64,000 nucleotides of DNA from Balamuthia mandrillaris. Taxonomy: Eukaryota > Discosea > Longamoebia > Balamuthiidae. Shown here one piece after another: positions 1-11,380 of this stretch (position 1 is its first letter; every line of letters starts with the position of its first letter). The position numbers and the translations under genes are program-made. Under the pieces are notes generated by a model. That model made no database searches. It worked only from the letters and a program-made list of their open reading frames with translations, and was not told the origin of the DNA. The stretch covers positions 374,093-438,092 of the forward strand of contig JAVKOQ010000012.1 in the NCBI GenBank assembly GCA_031835245.1. Direction: 5' to 3'.

Positions 1-857
1 TCCTATATTGCCTTAAAGACTGCTTTTCTCTTGTCTTGAAAAAAAAGCTTTGAACCTTCCCCAATACTACCACGAGAGCAGCCAACGTCCGCTTGCTCTC
101 CCCCAATAAACGACACGCCTCAAGGCTGTTTTTTGTTAACGCCCCATCCGTAGTGTTACACGTTTTTGGCCCAGGGTATGTGAAGTATGTAAAGAATGAT
201 TGATACGCAAGGTATTTATGATACGATAATCACGTAAAAAATTTGAAGGATGTGAGCAATGCATGGTATGACAAGAATAACCTCTGGAAATTTCGTAGCC
301 AGGCAAGAAGAAAGTACGAAGAAAAGAAAGAGGAATGGGCGTGAAAATCCCCCAGCGAGCTCCATGCGATGCTCGTGAAGTGCCAGGAGAAGCTCCAGCC
401 TCGAACTTTGCCATTGGTCTGAACCCCTGGGATATGGAGTGTAATGCGCGCCAAAAAGGCAAGCCCTGCATGTTTTTCGGTTAGAGAACTTGGGTTTGGC
501 TCGGCTGCTTGCTGCTCCCTCTCGTGCGTTGTCATTTTTTCTTTTTGGGCCCGTTCGACGATTGCGGTGGTGGGGTGTGTTTTTATCTGCTCCTCTTTTT
601 TTTTTTTTCCTTTCTTTTCTGTTCTGTCCTCTTTATTTATTTTTGTCCCTCACTGTTGGTTTCATTATTCGTTTTTCTTTTTCTTTCTGTCACTTGTTTC
701 AAGAAAAAAATTAATAGTTCACCACTTCTTTTTTTGCTGTGCAGTACGTGCCTTCTTCCTCTCCTTCTTCTCGTTCTTCTTCTCTCATCTGGTAGTTCGT
801 TTTTGTTGAAACAACTTCTCTCTCTCACCTTCTTGCAAACCAAACAGCAAAACAAAA
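1..857. other. Non-coding leader, pyrimidine-rich promoter tract
   Basis: I see no supportable gene here; the open frames are short and low in complexity. From about 590 to 840 the plus strand is strongly T- and C-rich and ends just before the start codon at 858. This fits a promoter and 5' UTR for the plus-strand gene that follows. No TATA box or known site was recognised. Confidence 0.5.
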
Positions 858-1805
858 ATGTCTCTGGCCAAAGTCGAGCAAGCTGTCGAACAACAATTGA
901 AGAACCACAACGACATTGTGGACGTGGAGGTGACTCCTCCTCCTTCTTGCTCCAATGGGTTGCCTCCTTGTCCCTCTGAAGAAATGGTGGCCAAGAAGAA
1001 AGAGGTTCACTTCATGGACGACCATGGTCATGACGAGGGGCAAAAGCCTTCTTCTGCCCCCTCCCCCACGACTCCCGCCACGAATGCGGACAAAGCCAAG
1101 GAAAGACCCTTCGTCGAGGATCCCAGCAACAATGACAACCATGAGACGAACGGCGTGGACAACAGCAACAGCAAAAACAACAAAAAACGCAGCAATAACA
1201 GAGGAAGAAACGCGAAGAAGCAACCACAGCCACAACAGAAGAAGGGGTGGTTCGACAGGTTGAAGAGGAAAGAATCTCTTACCAGCGTACCTCCAGAGGA
1301 GGCCAAGGAGAAGAAAGAGAAGAAGGAGGACGAGTCCTACTATGGAATCGAAGTGATAGAAGAACGAGAACCATCTTGGATACAAGACGCAGACCAACCA
1401 CCACACCCTGTGGCTGACTTGTTGCCTCCTCATCACTTGGACATGGAAGAGACCGCCTCTTCTTCTTGCAACGGTCATAACCCTTCTGACAAAGAAAAAC
1501 AAGTCGAAATGGATGGAGACGTGAAGGAAGGAGACGCAACCAAGGGCGCTTCGGACATTCCCAACGACAATAGCCTCGACAACAACCTCAGAGAAGCAAC
1601 GGCAGAGGACATTCCTAAACACTTGGAACGTCTTCCAGGAGTGCCGTTGCCTCCGTTCCCTGATGAGGAGGAAGAGGCACTGAAGCGCGGCGAAGTGGTC
1701 CATCATCAGATCAACGATGGTTCGGCCGGTGGCAGACAAGGAAAGGGGCTTGGCTCTCGTTTCGTGGATTGGGTCAAGTCCTATCTTTACTGTGGTCCTC
1801 AGTAA
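858..1805 (+). CDS. Disordered acidic/basic protein, function unknown
   Basis: An intronless frame of 315 codons starts at an ATG in an A-rich context (858) and ends with TAA. I do not recognise the family. The protein is mostly low-complexity and charged: an Asn/Ser/Lys-rich stretch near residues 95-125, a Lys/Glu-rich stretch near 150-165, and many Pro, Asp and Glu residues. No membrane segment or cysteine cluster is visible. Two short blocks look more ordered: the N-terminus (MSLAKVEQAVEQQL, a possible helix) and the C-terminus (RFVDWVKSYLY), an amphipathic aromatic helix that could bind a partner or membrane. Frame length and codon usage support a real gene. It could be a cytoskeletal or scaffold linker, but that is only a guess. 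Confidence 0.65.
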   Translation: MSLAKVEQAVEQQLKNHNDIVDVEVTPPPSCSNGLPPCPSEEMVAKKKEVHFMDDHGHDEGQKPSSAPSPTTPATNADKAKERPFVEDPSNNDNHETNGVDNSNSKNNKKRSNNRGRNAKKQPQPQQKKGWFDRLKRKESLTSVPPEEAKEKKEKKEDESYYGIEVIEEREPSWIQDADQPPHPVADLLPPHHLDMEETASSSCNGHNPSDKEKQVEMDGDVKEGDATKGASDIPNDNSLDNNLREATAEDIPKHLERLPGVPLPPFPDEEEEALKRGEVVHHQINDGSAGGRQGKGLGSRFVDWVKSYLYCGPQ

Positions 1806-1949
1806 ACGTAAACGCATTGCCCTCACAACGAGTTCTCATCAAGAAAGACTTTCTTTGCTTTGTTTGTTTTGTTCAAAAAATAAAAATAAAAAAACTCTTT
1901 GCTGTACAATCTCTTCTTTACTTCACGATGAAGCGCTGATGTTTAAACG

Positions 1950-2857
1950 TTAGTTAGCCAAAAGCTGAATCTCTTCGATCAAGTCCTCCACTCCAAAGTC
2001 GATAACGTCCACCTCCTCGCTGGTCGCATCAACCGCCGAAGTCTCAAAGCAAGCTCGAAGTCTATCCATTTCATCCTTCTCGTCATCTTCGCTATCATCC
2101 TCGTCTTTCTTCTGTTTGTTTTTGGTGAGAAAAGGGACAAGTTTTAAGAACAAACAAACAAAAAAACCTTGTGCAGGGACGGTCGTGTGTCGTAAGAGCA
2201 ACTGTCAGCCAGGAACGAAGAAAAGTCATCCTCTTGGTCCAGCGTAACGGAAAGCGCCTTTGGAGTAGGGTAGAGGCCGATAAATGGGGACATGGCATGG
2301 ACGTTCCAATCCTTGGGAAGGTCCACGCAGTCCTTTTCCACGGTGGGCAGGTAGCTGCGCGAATGGTACTCAGGCCAGCTCTGCTCCACGTCTTCCACCT
2401 GCTCCGCCACCTGCAGCACCGACAACTTGGAGGAGACCCGCTTGCTGGCATGTGCGTTGGGTTGTTTGTTCGATGCCCCTTTCAGAGTTTTTCTTGGGAG
2501 TGATTGAAGCCCTTTGGTCTTGTTCGGAGTCGGCCGGTTCACGCTCAAAGGTTGTGGTTGTTTGTTGGCGGGTTTGAGTCGGGTGTTGTTGTTTGGGGTG
2601 GCACGACCCTCTTCTTGGTTGGTCAGGTTGCCCAAGGCTTGTCTCTTCTTGGGCGTCGTGAGAGTGCTGTCGGTGCCTGAAACAAAGGCCTTGCTGGCTG
2701 CCGCGCCACGTGGAGGACGATGGCTGGTGCTTCCTCCTTTCAAAGGCAGCATGGCACCCGTCTTGCCCGACCCGACACGGCGGGTGGTCGAAGGAAGGTT
2801 TTCCTTGTCCACATCGTTGGGAAGAAAGCTTGTCAACGGCGTATCCAACTCAAACAT
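1950..2857 (-). CDS. Securin-like separase inhibitor (KEN box plus D-box)
   Basis: Two exons, complement(1950..2111, 2168..2857), with a 56-nt GT-AG intron; joined in phase they give 283 residues. The start is the first in-frame ATG; the frame runs 16 codons further up without another ATG, so an unseen 5' exon is possible. Visible degrons are a KEN box at residues 18-20 (DKENLP) and a destruction box at 72-80 (RQALGNLTN), the recognition signals of the anaphase-promoting complex. After a basic Thr/Pro-rich middle comes a segment, roughly residues 160-210, laid out like the separase-binding part of animal securins: a Pro-Glu pair, then an aromatic/Leu-Pro block, then a hydrophobic stretch ending in Leu-Asp-acidic. 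The tail is strongly acidic. Size, charge layout and degron order match securin/Pds1. By family knowledge it would hold separase inactive until anaphase. Degrons alone could mark another cell-cycle substrate. Confidence 0.7.
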
Positions 2858-2949
2858 CCTTTCGTACTTTCTTCCTTCCTTTGTACTTTTTGGTTTGGCC
2901 ACCACAGCGACTCTTTCTTTTATATTTTTGGTTTAAACCGTTATCTGCG

Positions 2950-2961
2950 TTTTGGCGGGAA
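2950..2961. promoter_or_regulatory. E2F-type site upstream of the securin-like gene
   Basis: The sequence TTTTGGCGGGAA fits the E2F/DP consensus TTTSGCGSGAA. It lies about 93 bp upstream of the proposed securin-like start at 2857, where a cell-cycle promoter element would be expected. Two copies of GTCGACAAA follow at 2968 and 3000. Whether this organism has E2F is not visible here. Confidence 0.45.
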
Positions 2962-3080
2962 CAATCCGTCGACAAAAATTTACTGTCTACATATAATAAG
3001 TCGACAAATTTGATGCAGTATCTCATGACGACGTGCTAGAGAGCAAAAGTTCGCTGAGCGGGCCTCGGTGCACCGGTTTG

Positions 3081-6000
3081 TTAGCTGCTGGAATCGAGGT
3101 TCATCTTGCGAATGGCCTCCGTGTCAAACTTGGGCAGTCGGGTGGAAACCTGTTTGGCCAGCCTTGCTTCCGTCCCAACCGAAATATGCTCTGAGCCAGG
3201 CACTAGCAAGGCAGAGAGATTGTAAGTTATTTCTGTTTTTCTTGAGAAAGAATAAAAAAAACGTACTGATGAGCTCCGTTCTTCCGTTCCTGATCTTTCT
3301 GAACCGGGTGCTGGTGCGCATGGAGAGAGCCAACTGCTTGACCGTTCCCTGGCCCTTGCCCTCCGTCAGCAGGTCGTTGACGAGGCTGTCCACGTCGACG
3401 TTCCTCGGCCCTCTCTTGCTCTCCGCCTCAAAGTCGTTGAGGAGCATGCTCGTGTTGCGGTTGATGGTGCGCGGCCTAGCGCTGTTTGGCCGAAGGTCCT
3501 CTGAGACGCCGCTTGGGGCCTCCACTTCTTTCACGTCCAGAATAGAGCGCTTCACCGATCTGTTTTGTTTGGATCAGTAACAAGAGAGAGGGAGGAGAGA
3601 GGAGCGAGGAAGAGGGAGAACGTACTGGTTTCGGATCAAGGAGGGTCTCTCTTTGTTGGGCGAGGAGGGAAGAATAGCAGATCCTCCCCCTCCTTCCTTC
3701 CTCTCCTTCTTCTCCTTCTTCTTCTTGGCCTCCTCCTTCTTCAACTTGGCCAACTCCTTCTTCTTCTTGGCTGCTTCCTCCTTCTTCAACTTGGCCAACC
3801 TCTTCTTCTCCAGCAGTTCCTTCTTGCGTTGCAATGCTTGCTCCTTCTTCTTCAGCGCTTCCTCTTTCCTTCGCAGCGTGATGTTGTACTTAACGGCCGT
3901 TTGGAAGCTTTGCGTGAACTTGTCCCAGTCGCTGAAGAAGCCGCCCATATCGTCCGTCGCCTTTTCGCCAAAGTATTGCACTTGTTGCTTAAAGTCCTCA
4001 TCCTTCTTAGCCAGTTTGTCCAACCGTGGTTGCAGATCGTCACTCCATTTCTAGTTTATTTATTTCAAGAAGGAACATATTAATAAAGCAGAAAAATGAG
4101 GAAGGAAAGAAAAACAGAAACATAACACAGAAGAGAGAGAGAGAGAGAGAGAGAGAGGAGTGAGGGCGAGGTACAGATAAATAAGTTATCCATCGTTCAT
4201 TTTTCTCTTTTTTGGCTTCCTCAAGTTCGGTTTTCAACATGGAAAAGTCTTTGCGAATAAACGATGTTTCCACTTGCAGCGACTCCACCGCTATATGTAA
4301 AGGAAAACGTCGTTAACAACTGTTCTTTTCGCGCAACAGAAGAGAAAAGAGACCTTGTTTAGCTTCCTGGATGTGCGCAAGCTCATCAGGGAAAAGCAAC
4401 AACTCGGGGAAGTTGCTCTCCACCAGGCTAGCGATGTGATGTAGCAAACTGTATTTGGGTCGCACGTTGGATTGCACATCGTTCAACTGAAGTGAAACGA
4501 AATTAGCCATTAAAGGTTTTCTCAAAGCATAGAAATGCAGAAAACAAGCAATCAATCAAGAAAAAGCACCTTAAGTAAACTGCTGAGTTTGAAGCCATGG
4601 CACTGGGTTCGCGGATTGTTGAGGTAGTTACCCACAGCCAAAGCAATTTCCAAAACTTTAGCTAATTTGTCGCTCTTGAGCTCTTCTAATGCTGTTTCTA
4701 CTGTTCTAGCGTTCTGAAGAAATAAAAAGCATTAACACAGTAATTTCTTTTCAAAACCAGAAAAAGAGATAAACCTCTTCGGCCTCCGCCAGTTTCTCTT
4801 TCGCTTCTTCTATGAACAACAGCACGGAGATCTTTTCTCGCACCCGGGGCACTTGGGTCATGAACTATTATTTATTGCAGAGAGAGAGAGAGAGACTATC
4901 AGATTGCTAAGGGAGGAGAGAGAATAAGAAAGAGTGAGAAGACATACGGTATGCAACGTTTTTTCTGGAACAGTCAGTTCATCAGGGTTACCTTGGAAGG
5001 AAGTCATTTTATCTTTCTATTGTTGTAAAAGAAAGATTCCCGCAAAGAGAGGTTAGTCTTACTGAGTTTGGAGAAAAAGAACAACCACAAAAACGACAAG
5101 GAGAGAGAGAGAGAGAGAGAGATGAAAGCGGTACCTCTTCGTCGTATTGCTTGTATGGGAAAAGGTTACGCAATTCACTCATGGTCTTCGCGCTGACAAA
5201 CTTTGTATCTATTTCATTAATGGCTTTACAAATATCGGCAGGTGATTGTGGGAATCGATGCATGACAATAGCTACATAAAGCATTAACACTTGTTAATAA
5301 TTTTAATACAGAATGGAGAGAGGGAAACACGTACAAATAATGTTACAACGCTGGTTATCAAGCAGAGTAGCCCTTTTCTCAGAGGCAGAAGCAGTACGAA
5401 TGGTAGAACCGGGAGAGCCAGCAGGTCCGCCGGCCGCACCAGGTATACCTCCAATAATGGTACCGCCAGGACCCTTCTTGGGCTCCTTCTTCTTTAAAGC
5501 GAACACCTGTTCTATCTCCGAGGTGTCAATGAGATTCTTATCTATCAGCTTCAAAGGTTTCATCTTCTCAAAGACAGTGCCTTTGGTCTGTGGGGGAGGG
5601 ATCTGATTCCACCTCCAAGGTAACATGGGAGGGCGATCAGGGTCTTGGAAGGAGGGACCAGCGGAAGGTCCACCCATGCCAGGCGGAGGAGGAGGACCAG
5701 GAGGAGGAGGACCGCCACCGGGTGGAGGAGGAGGGGCGCCACCAGGGGGAGGGGGCGGACCGCCCATAGGAGGAGGAGGAGCATTGGTAGCTTCCGGAGG
5801 GGGAGGTGGTGGCGAAGCCGAGGAGGGGTCTTCGGCGCCGTTTTCTTTGGCGGGAGCGCTGAGGTCAACACGAACGCCGGTGGTTTCCTTCATGAACGCA
5901 GCTAAAACGTGTTCATATGTGATTCCCGATGCTTAAAAAGGGAGTGAGAGAGTGGAGAGCGAGGAAGTGAGAAGTTGCTTTGGGAAACAAGGAGAAAGAA

Positions 6001-8166
6001 AACAAGAGATGGAGACGTACTGTTGCCCATCAGATCAAACTGACGCACTAACTTCTCGATGATGTTCCAAATCTTTTGAGCCAATTCTTTGTTGTCGATG
6101 GAGAGACCGAGATGAAGGAAGGAGTGAAGAATGGACATAAATGTCTTCTCCAGCTCCGTCCCGCGCATGAGGTCCCATAACGTCTTGATGATCTCCAAGG
6201 GCTTGTCTGGGGCATCAGGACTGCCATCCGAGGACATGCTCTTCATTCGGTTCTTCAGTTCAAGGCCATCGTTCTCTAGTTCCTCGTCCCAAGTCAGGCA
6301 AACCTCTTGCAGCTCCTCATTGTCAGCGTAACGAGACTTCAAGTCCTGCAGCACATCAGCGATGTTCTCATTCATAAAGTCATCTGTACATTTTAAACGA
6401 ATGGTTACTCTCCGCATGGCTTATTTACAATATGTACACTTGTGTAGTTTGTTTCTGTTTCTTTTTTAAAGCGTTTGTAACGCACTGCTTTTTTTTTTTT
6501 GTTTATGTTTGCGTTCTGTGTTTTCAACTTGATGTTTCCTGTTTCTCTGTTGCTCAGGTTCCCAATTATTTGGTTCTGTCGCTTATTTTCTAATTGATTC
6601 CATCTATCTCTTTTTTCTTGGTTTTGCTTTTTTTCTGATTATAAAATTATTCCTTCTGTTTCCATTTCCTATAGTACCACTCGTTTTGCGTTTACATCTT
6701 TCGCTATTTGGGATTTTTTCTATCTGTTTCTCTTTCTGTTTCCCAATTAATTTTATCCGTTATCTTCATTTGTTTCTTTTTTTTTCTTTTCTTTCTCTTT
6801 TTCTATTTCTGTTTGTTTTGTTTCTTTGTTCCGTGTTGTCGCTTTAAAAAAAAAACCACGTACCTCTCACTTTTACTCGCTCTTCGATGCTTCCGGATTG
6901 TACGAGCATGGTGTTGATAAACGTCATGAAAGCAAGCTTATAGTCCATGTCTTTGCCATCATCCAATTCTTCTATCAACGCCCGAAAGTCTCTTGGCTTT
7001 GCCACATGATACACGTGAACTGCTTCCGTCACTAGTCTTTGTTGTTTTGGTCGTTAAGCGAGAACCAAGGCGAAAGAGAGGGAGAGGGAGAGGGAGAGAG
7101 AGAGAGAGAGAGAGAGAGCACGCAAGCGAGGGAACAAGAGATAACCAGCGGAGTGAAAAAAGGAAGAGGATAAGAGAGAAAAGAGAAGATAAGAGAAGAG
7201 GGAAGACATACTCCCATGTATCTTGTGAAAGGAGGAGGATGGCTGCCAATAATTCAAAGACTAAACACTTTTTGTCGGTTGGAATGAATGACAGACAAAA
7301 TACAATTGTTTGGAAGCCGCCTCGTATGTTCTGTAGCTCTTTCAAGCCAGCCTAACGTACAAAAAGTCAATTACAGATAACGATAAAACAAAAAAACAGA
7401 AGTGATTACCCCTCCATTATTAATCATTTCTACAATACAAGCAAGGATGAGTTCCAACAACGCTTGGTCTTTTTCTTCACGTCGGAAGGACCTATTATAG
7501 TCACGTTAGCGTGTGTAAAAGACGTCCTCTTTCTCTCTGCTTTCTCCAGTTCTATTGCTCACGTACCCCAAAAGATAGCTGTAGTAAGCCAAAGAGTCAT
7601 ATAGCCAATAAACACCGTTACACTGCACAAAGTCTTGCACAAAGTCACTATCACTGGAAAGTTTGTCGCAAAGGCGGTCCAATCCAGACAGATCCATCTC
7701 TCTCGTTCTCAGCTTTTCAATCATGAGCAACACGTCCGAGTCGAGGTCAGGCGAGTCAGAATAGGCGGAGATCTTTGCTCCTTTCTTAGCAAAGGTCCAA
7801 GCCATCTTTTCCGCTCGGCTTTCTTCTCCAGGAGGTAAACCGATGGCATCCTTTTAAATAAAAAGCATGAGTTTGGTACTAAAGGAACAAACGAATTCGT
7901 GAAGAACGAAAAGAAGAAGAGGAAGAAGAAAAGCGAAGAACAAGAACAACAAGCCGAGGAAGGGACAGAGGCAGAGGAAAAACAAGCTCACGACAATACA
8001 AGAAAAAAAATAACGAATAAAAAGAAGGATGAATAGAGAACAAAAACAGATATCGTTTTCGCAAACTAGAAAGAGGCAAACAATGTAGAGCAAAAAAAGG
8101 GGAGCATACCAAGTATCGCTCAAACTTGCGGTTAACCTCCGCTCTTTGTTTTGCTTTGGAGGCCAT
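3081..8166 (-). CDS. Diaphanous-related formin 1 (GBD/FH3-FH1-FH2)
   Basis: A multi-exon gene of about 1,000 residues. Checked exons include 8166..8110 (19 codons from the ATG), 7850..7567, and the last exon 3202..3081 ending in TAA. Reading 5' to 3', the exons give a helical GBD/FH3 armadillo region (about 7850-6020), then an FH1 proline segment at about 5840-5660 with runs of five to six prolines separated by glycine. An FH2 domain follows (about 5600-3850), including the hallmark AVGNYLNNP block near 4600. A Lys/Glu coiled coil (about 3900-3700) comes next, and a C-terminal segment with DSLVNDLLTEGKG resembles a diaphanous autoregulatory domain. Formins nucleate and processively elongate actin filaments; the FH3 plus DAD layout predicts autoinhibition relieved by a Rho-family GTPase. 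Many introns carry (CT)n on the sense strand. A second formin lies at 27.5-32.7 kb. Confidence 0.88.
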
Positions 8167-9250
8167 TGTTAGGGCAGTTCAACTCAAAAACGTTGCTTTC
8201 TTTCGAGTATCCCCTCTTTGCACAACAGGTGAGGCAGAGTTGCTTCTTCTTCTTCTTCAAACGCCGTCACTCACCAAAACCAGATACAAAAAAAATCCTG
8301 ATTTGTAATTATTTTTTTTTTACGGTCGGCAAAACGAAATGAGTTAAACTTCATCAACCTCTTTTTTTTTAATATTTTGTTGGCGACAACCTGTTGAAAG
8401 AAAAAACAAGAAGCCCTTTTCCCTCAATCGAAATCGATGCTCACTACGCGCAAAGGAAGGATTTTTCAGCAGCGGCGTTCCTTCCTTCTGCTACGTTATT
8501 CTTGTCTCCTTTTTTTTTTTTTAAATATTTTTGCATTCAGAAAAAAAATTTTATCGCGAATTATCAAAGATAAATTAGGAAGGACCCTCGCGAGTCATGA
8601 AATTTCGGGGAATAAACGATCGCCTTGAGAAATGAACGCGGCGAAGGAGGAGGCAGGTCGAGCGGTGAAATCGGACGGTGGCTGGCCTTAGCTGTCCCAC
8701 CACGGGTCAAGTGTGGGCACAAAGAGAAGAAGAATCGGCGGTTGGATTCTTCGGCAGGCATTGTCGGTGCGAGGTAAAAACCCTTTCGTCAGCGTTGCTG
8801 TGGCAAACACCAAAACGTTCACGCTTCCAGGGCTGGACGGGTCCAAGAGGCAGGCTGCGCGTCCTTTCCCTGACCACCAGTGACTTTTGAACCGCAGCTC
8901 AACCCCACACACCACCCCTCGAAATGCGAAACAGTCTTCTCCATGAATGAGACCCTCTTGGCGTCCATTTCCTTGAAAGGTGGTTGTGCGCATTCCATGT
9001 GTGTTTCAAAGCGAGAGAGAGAGAGAGAAACACCATCCGTGCGCTCCCGTCGCTCCTTTTAGCGTGCGCCGTGCCGCTGAAACCGCGGTAATTTTCCCGT
9101 TTTCTGGGCTGACTTCTCCTGAAAAATAAGGAAATTCACGCGCTGGCGGTGGACCACCACCGCCAGCAAAACAAACAAAGGGCAGCAACAGGTAAAAACA
9201 AAAGTCCAAAGCAACTACGCGCACCACACAATCAACCGACCAGCGCAACC
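8167..9250. other. Intergenic: upstream of formin 1 and metallothionein
   Basis: No convincing gene in about 1.1 kb. Short frames at 8437-8628 and 8688-8993 have no recognisable domain. Homopolymer runs occur at 8312-8322 and 8513-8530. Two heptamers match the metal-response core TGCRCNC: 8986-8992 on the minus strand and 9040-9046 on the plus strand, 259 and 205 bp upstream of the metallothionein start. Two such hits in this length could be chance. Confidence 0.4.
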
Positions 9251-9638
9251 ATGTCCTCGAAACAAACCGCTCCGTCTTGTTGCAGTGGCTGTGCGTGCCT
9301 CTACTTTTTTTTTTTTGTTTGGGAGGGGGTGTGGTGTGGTGTGTTTGTTACCTGATGATAACTGACCTCTACGTTTAAAAAAAAAAAACAGCTTCCTGCG
9401 ACTGTGGACCCAGCTGCAGCTGTGGACCATCTTGCTCGGGCAAGCAGCAACAGGAAAAGAAGCAAGCTGCCAAGTCTACCAAAGGCTGCTCCAACAGTAC
9501 GTTTCTTTTGTTTCTTGTGTTTGTTGGACAAAACTGACTGTGATCCTCTTTCTTCTTTCTTTGTTTGTTTTCCCCGCCAAAGGCAACTGCCCATGTGGCT
9601 CTGACTGCCAGTGCGGTTCGTCCTGTACTTGCAAGTGA
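9251..9638 (+). CDS. Metallothionein, 66 residues, two Cys clusters
   Basis: Three exons, join(9251..9290, 9392..9496, 9583..9638), all GT-AG with donors gtgcgt and gtacgt and matching phase 1 joins. They encode 66 residues with 14 cysteines: an N-terminal cluster (CC, CDC, CSC, C), a Lys/Gln-rich spacer, and a C-terminal cluster (C, CPC, CQC, CTC). There are no aromatic residues. Repeated CxC pairs, small size, Ser/Gly/Lys filler and a two-cluster layout are diagnostic of metallothioneins, which bind Zn, Cu or Cd through thiolates and buffer metal in the cytosol. Each cluster is largely on its own exon group, so the introns fall near the cluster boundaries. The spacer is longer than in vertebrate proteins. 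Which metal it prefers cannot be read from the sequence. Confidence 0.88.
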
Positions 9639-9985
9639 GGAGAACAAGGCAACAGTTATTGGCAAAGAGGGCCTCAGTAACTTGTACCTCTACCCCTTGT
9701 CCGTTCCATAAACTTACAAGTTTGCTTTTAAAAAAACAGTAAGCAGAGAGCGATAGAGAGAGAGAGCGAAGAGAGAGCGAGATCATGGAGGAGAGAATGA
9801 GTGAAAGAGAAAAGAGAGCGATGAAGCGTTGAGCGCGGGGAGAAGAGAGCATTCGCAGAGCGAGAAGCGATGAGCAGACAAAGGAAACACGACAAAGACA
9901 AGAAAACAACTTAAACAGTAAGTTTTCTTTTTTTTTTTTCACTACAAACACATATTTAAAACAAGCTAGCATATCAGCAACTCGT
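9639..9985. other. Intergenic between convergent genes
   Basis: This 347-bp stretch separates the metallothionein from the 3' end of the actin-bundling gene. It holds an irregular purine-rich GAGAG/GAGC tract at 9740-9850 and no gene that I can support. Confidence 0.4.
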
Positions 9986-11093
9986 TTACTTTTGCTTCTT
10001 GTAGCCACCCTTGCTGGTGGGCAAGTAAGCCCTAGCCTCGTGCAACTCCCTGTCCAACCACCACAAAGCTCCCTGCGCACTGCCAGGCTTGCTCTTGACT
10101 TCATCAAGGTAAGCCTGAGCCTCCGCCACTCGCCTCTCAGCCTCCTGAAGAGCGGCCTCAGCAGCCACGCGAGCTTCCTCAGCAGCGTTGGCGGCCTTCT
10201 CGGCCTTCTTCACGGCAGCCTCGGTGGTGATCTTGGCACGACGCAAGGGCAGAGGGTCCTCTCCCAAGTGTTGGGCCAGCTCGTTCTTGGCCTTGTTCCT
10301 GGAGACCAGGCCGCCCTCCTCGGAGGCGCGCTTGAGCTCCTCGGTCTTGCGGTTGTAGGCATCCTCTTGGGCCTTGAGCTCTGCAAGGGCAGCCTCGAGC
10401 TCCTTTTGGGCGGCCTTGGCTTCTACCTCTCTAGCAGCGGCTTCTTCGGCGGTTCTTCGCACCTTTGAAAAAAGTGAGAAGAGTTATAAGCAAGAGAGAG
10501 CGAGAGAGAGAAAGCGAGAGAAGGAGAACGAGAACAGACAGTAGAACGAGAAGAACGAGGGAAAAAACAATACCTCTTCAAAAGCAGCTTGAACCTCAAC
10601 AAGCATTTGTTGGGCCTTCTTGACCTCCTCTTGGTTGTCTCCCTGAGCAGCATTGACGAGCTCGTGCCAGTCGACTTTGTAACTGAGAAATATTTTTACA
10701 AAAAAGTGTAAGAGACCACAGCCAAAAAAAAATAAATAAATCAAAAAGTGCAGAAAGAGCGATTTACCGGAAGATCAAAAAGTGGATGAAAGGAACCAAT
10801 CGGACCTTCTCAACGCCCACTTCGCGCAGCTTATCTCTCATCTGCGTCACGGTGAGGGTCTCCTGGTTGATCTCCAGGAAGCGGTGGGCCTGGAACTCAT
10901 CCAGAGCGCAGCCCTCGCCCTTCTTGGCCTGGTCCAGCTCGGCATGATCGTGGGTGAACTTCCACAGGCGCTCCGCCTCCTGCTCGGCGAATTGCTTCCA
11001 GTAGGCGTTGAGGAACCAGACGGCCTGCTGCTTGTAGGGCTTGGAGGCCAGGTCGATCAACTTTTCGGTGTCGTTGCTTCCGGCTAAGCTCAT
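9986..11093 (-). CDS. Calcium-regulated-type actin-bundling protein (34-kDa family)
   Basis: Three exons, complement(9986..10462, 10574..10682, 10768..11093), checked for splice sites and phase, encode 303 residues. The N-terminal half is a globular helical region rich in Trp and Gln, with a segment near residues 60-100 that could hold the EF-hand-like part of the family. The C-terminal half is an Ala/Glu/Lys coiled coil that contains the conserved block GEDPLPLRRAKIT and ends with a Trp-Trp motif and SKGGYKKQK. That block and ending are the signature of the F-actin-bundling C-terminal domain of the Dictyostelium 34-kDa calcium-regulated actin-bundling protein and its relatives. By family knowledge it cross-links filaments in filopodia and the cortex and is inhibited by Ca2+. 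Ca2+ binding is not proven here, since a canonical EF-hand loop is not clear to me. Confidence 0.8.
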
Positions 11094-11238
11094 TGCGCTG
11101 GTGTGGTGTATGTATGACTGCCAACAGGGATGTTTTTTTTTTTTCTCTTAAAGAAAAGAATGAAAAAAAAAATTTGAAACGAAATTTTTTGATTAACAAT
11201 TTCTTAATTTTTTTTTTCGAGTATTGCGTCTAGTTGCG

Positions 11239-11302
11239 GATTGGTCAATGTTTTATGAAAAACGATTTGTTGGGAAAAACGCGAGTTTGAAAATGATTGG
11301 TC
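11239..11302 (-). promoter_or_regulatory. Paired CCAAT-type boxes (GATTGGTC twice)
   Basis: The octamer GATTGGTC occurs at 11239-11246 and 11295-11302; on the minus strand both read GACCAATC. They lie about 145 and 200 bp upstream of the actin-bundling start at 11093, in the same orientation and 56 bp apart. This fits CCAAT boxes bound by NF-Y-type factors, though it rests on sequence resemblance only. Confidence 0.4.
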
Positions 11303-11380
11303 GGTAGAGAGCCCTTCAGTGGCTGAAGTTGTCTTCGTGCGGAAGGGATGTAACCGCGGCGGTGCGGCTTGGGAAGGAAC

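Noticed and set aside
825-1826. A 333-codon minus-strand gene
   Set aside because: It is antisense to the plus-strand gene at 858-1805, has an implausible composition and no domain; the plus frame has a better start context.
8437-8993. Short genes in the 8.2-9.2 kb gap
   Set aside because: Frames are under 105 codons, lack domains and lie in low-complexity or homopolymer context.
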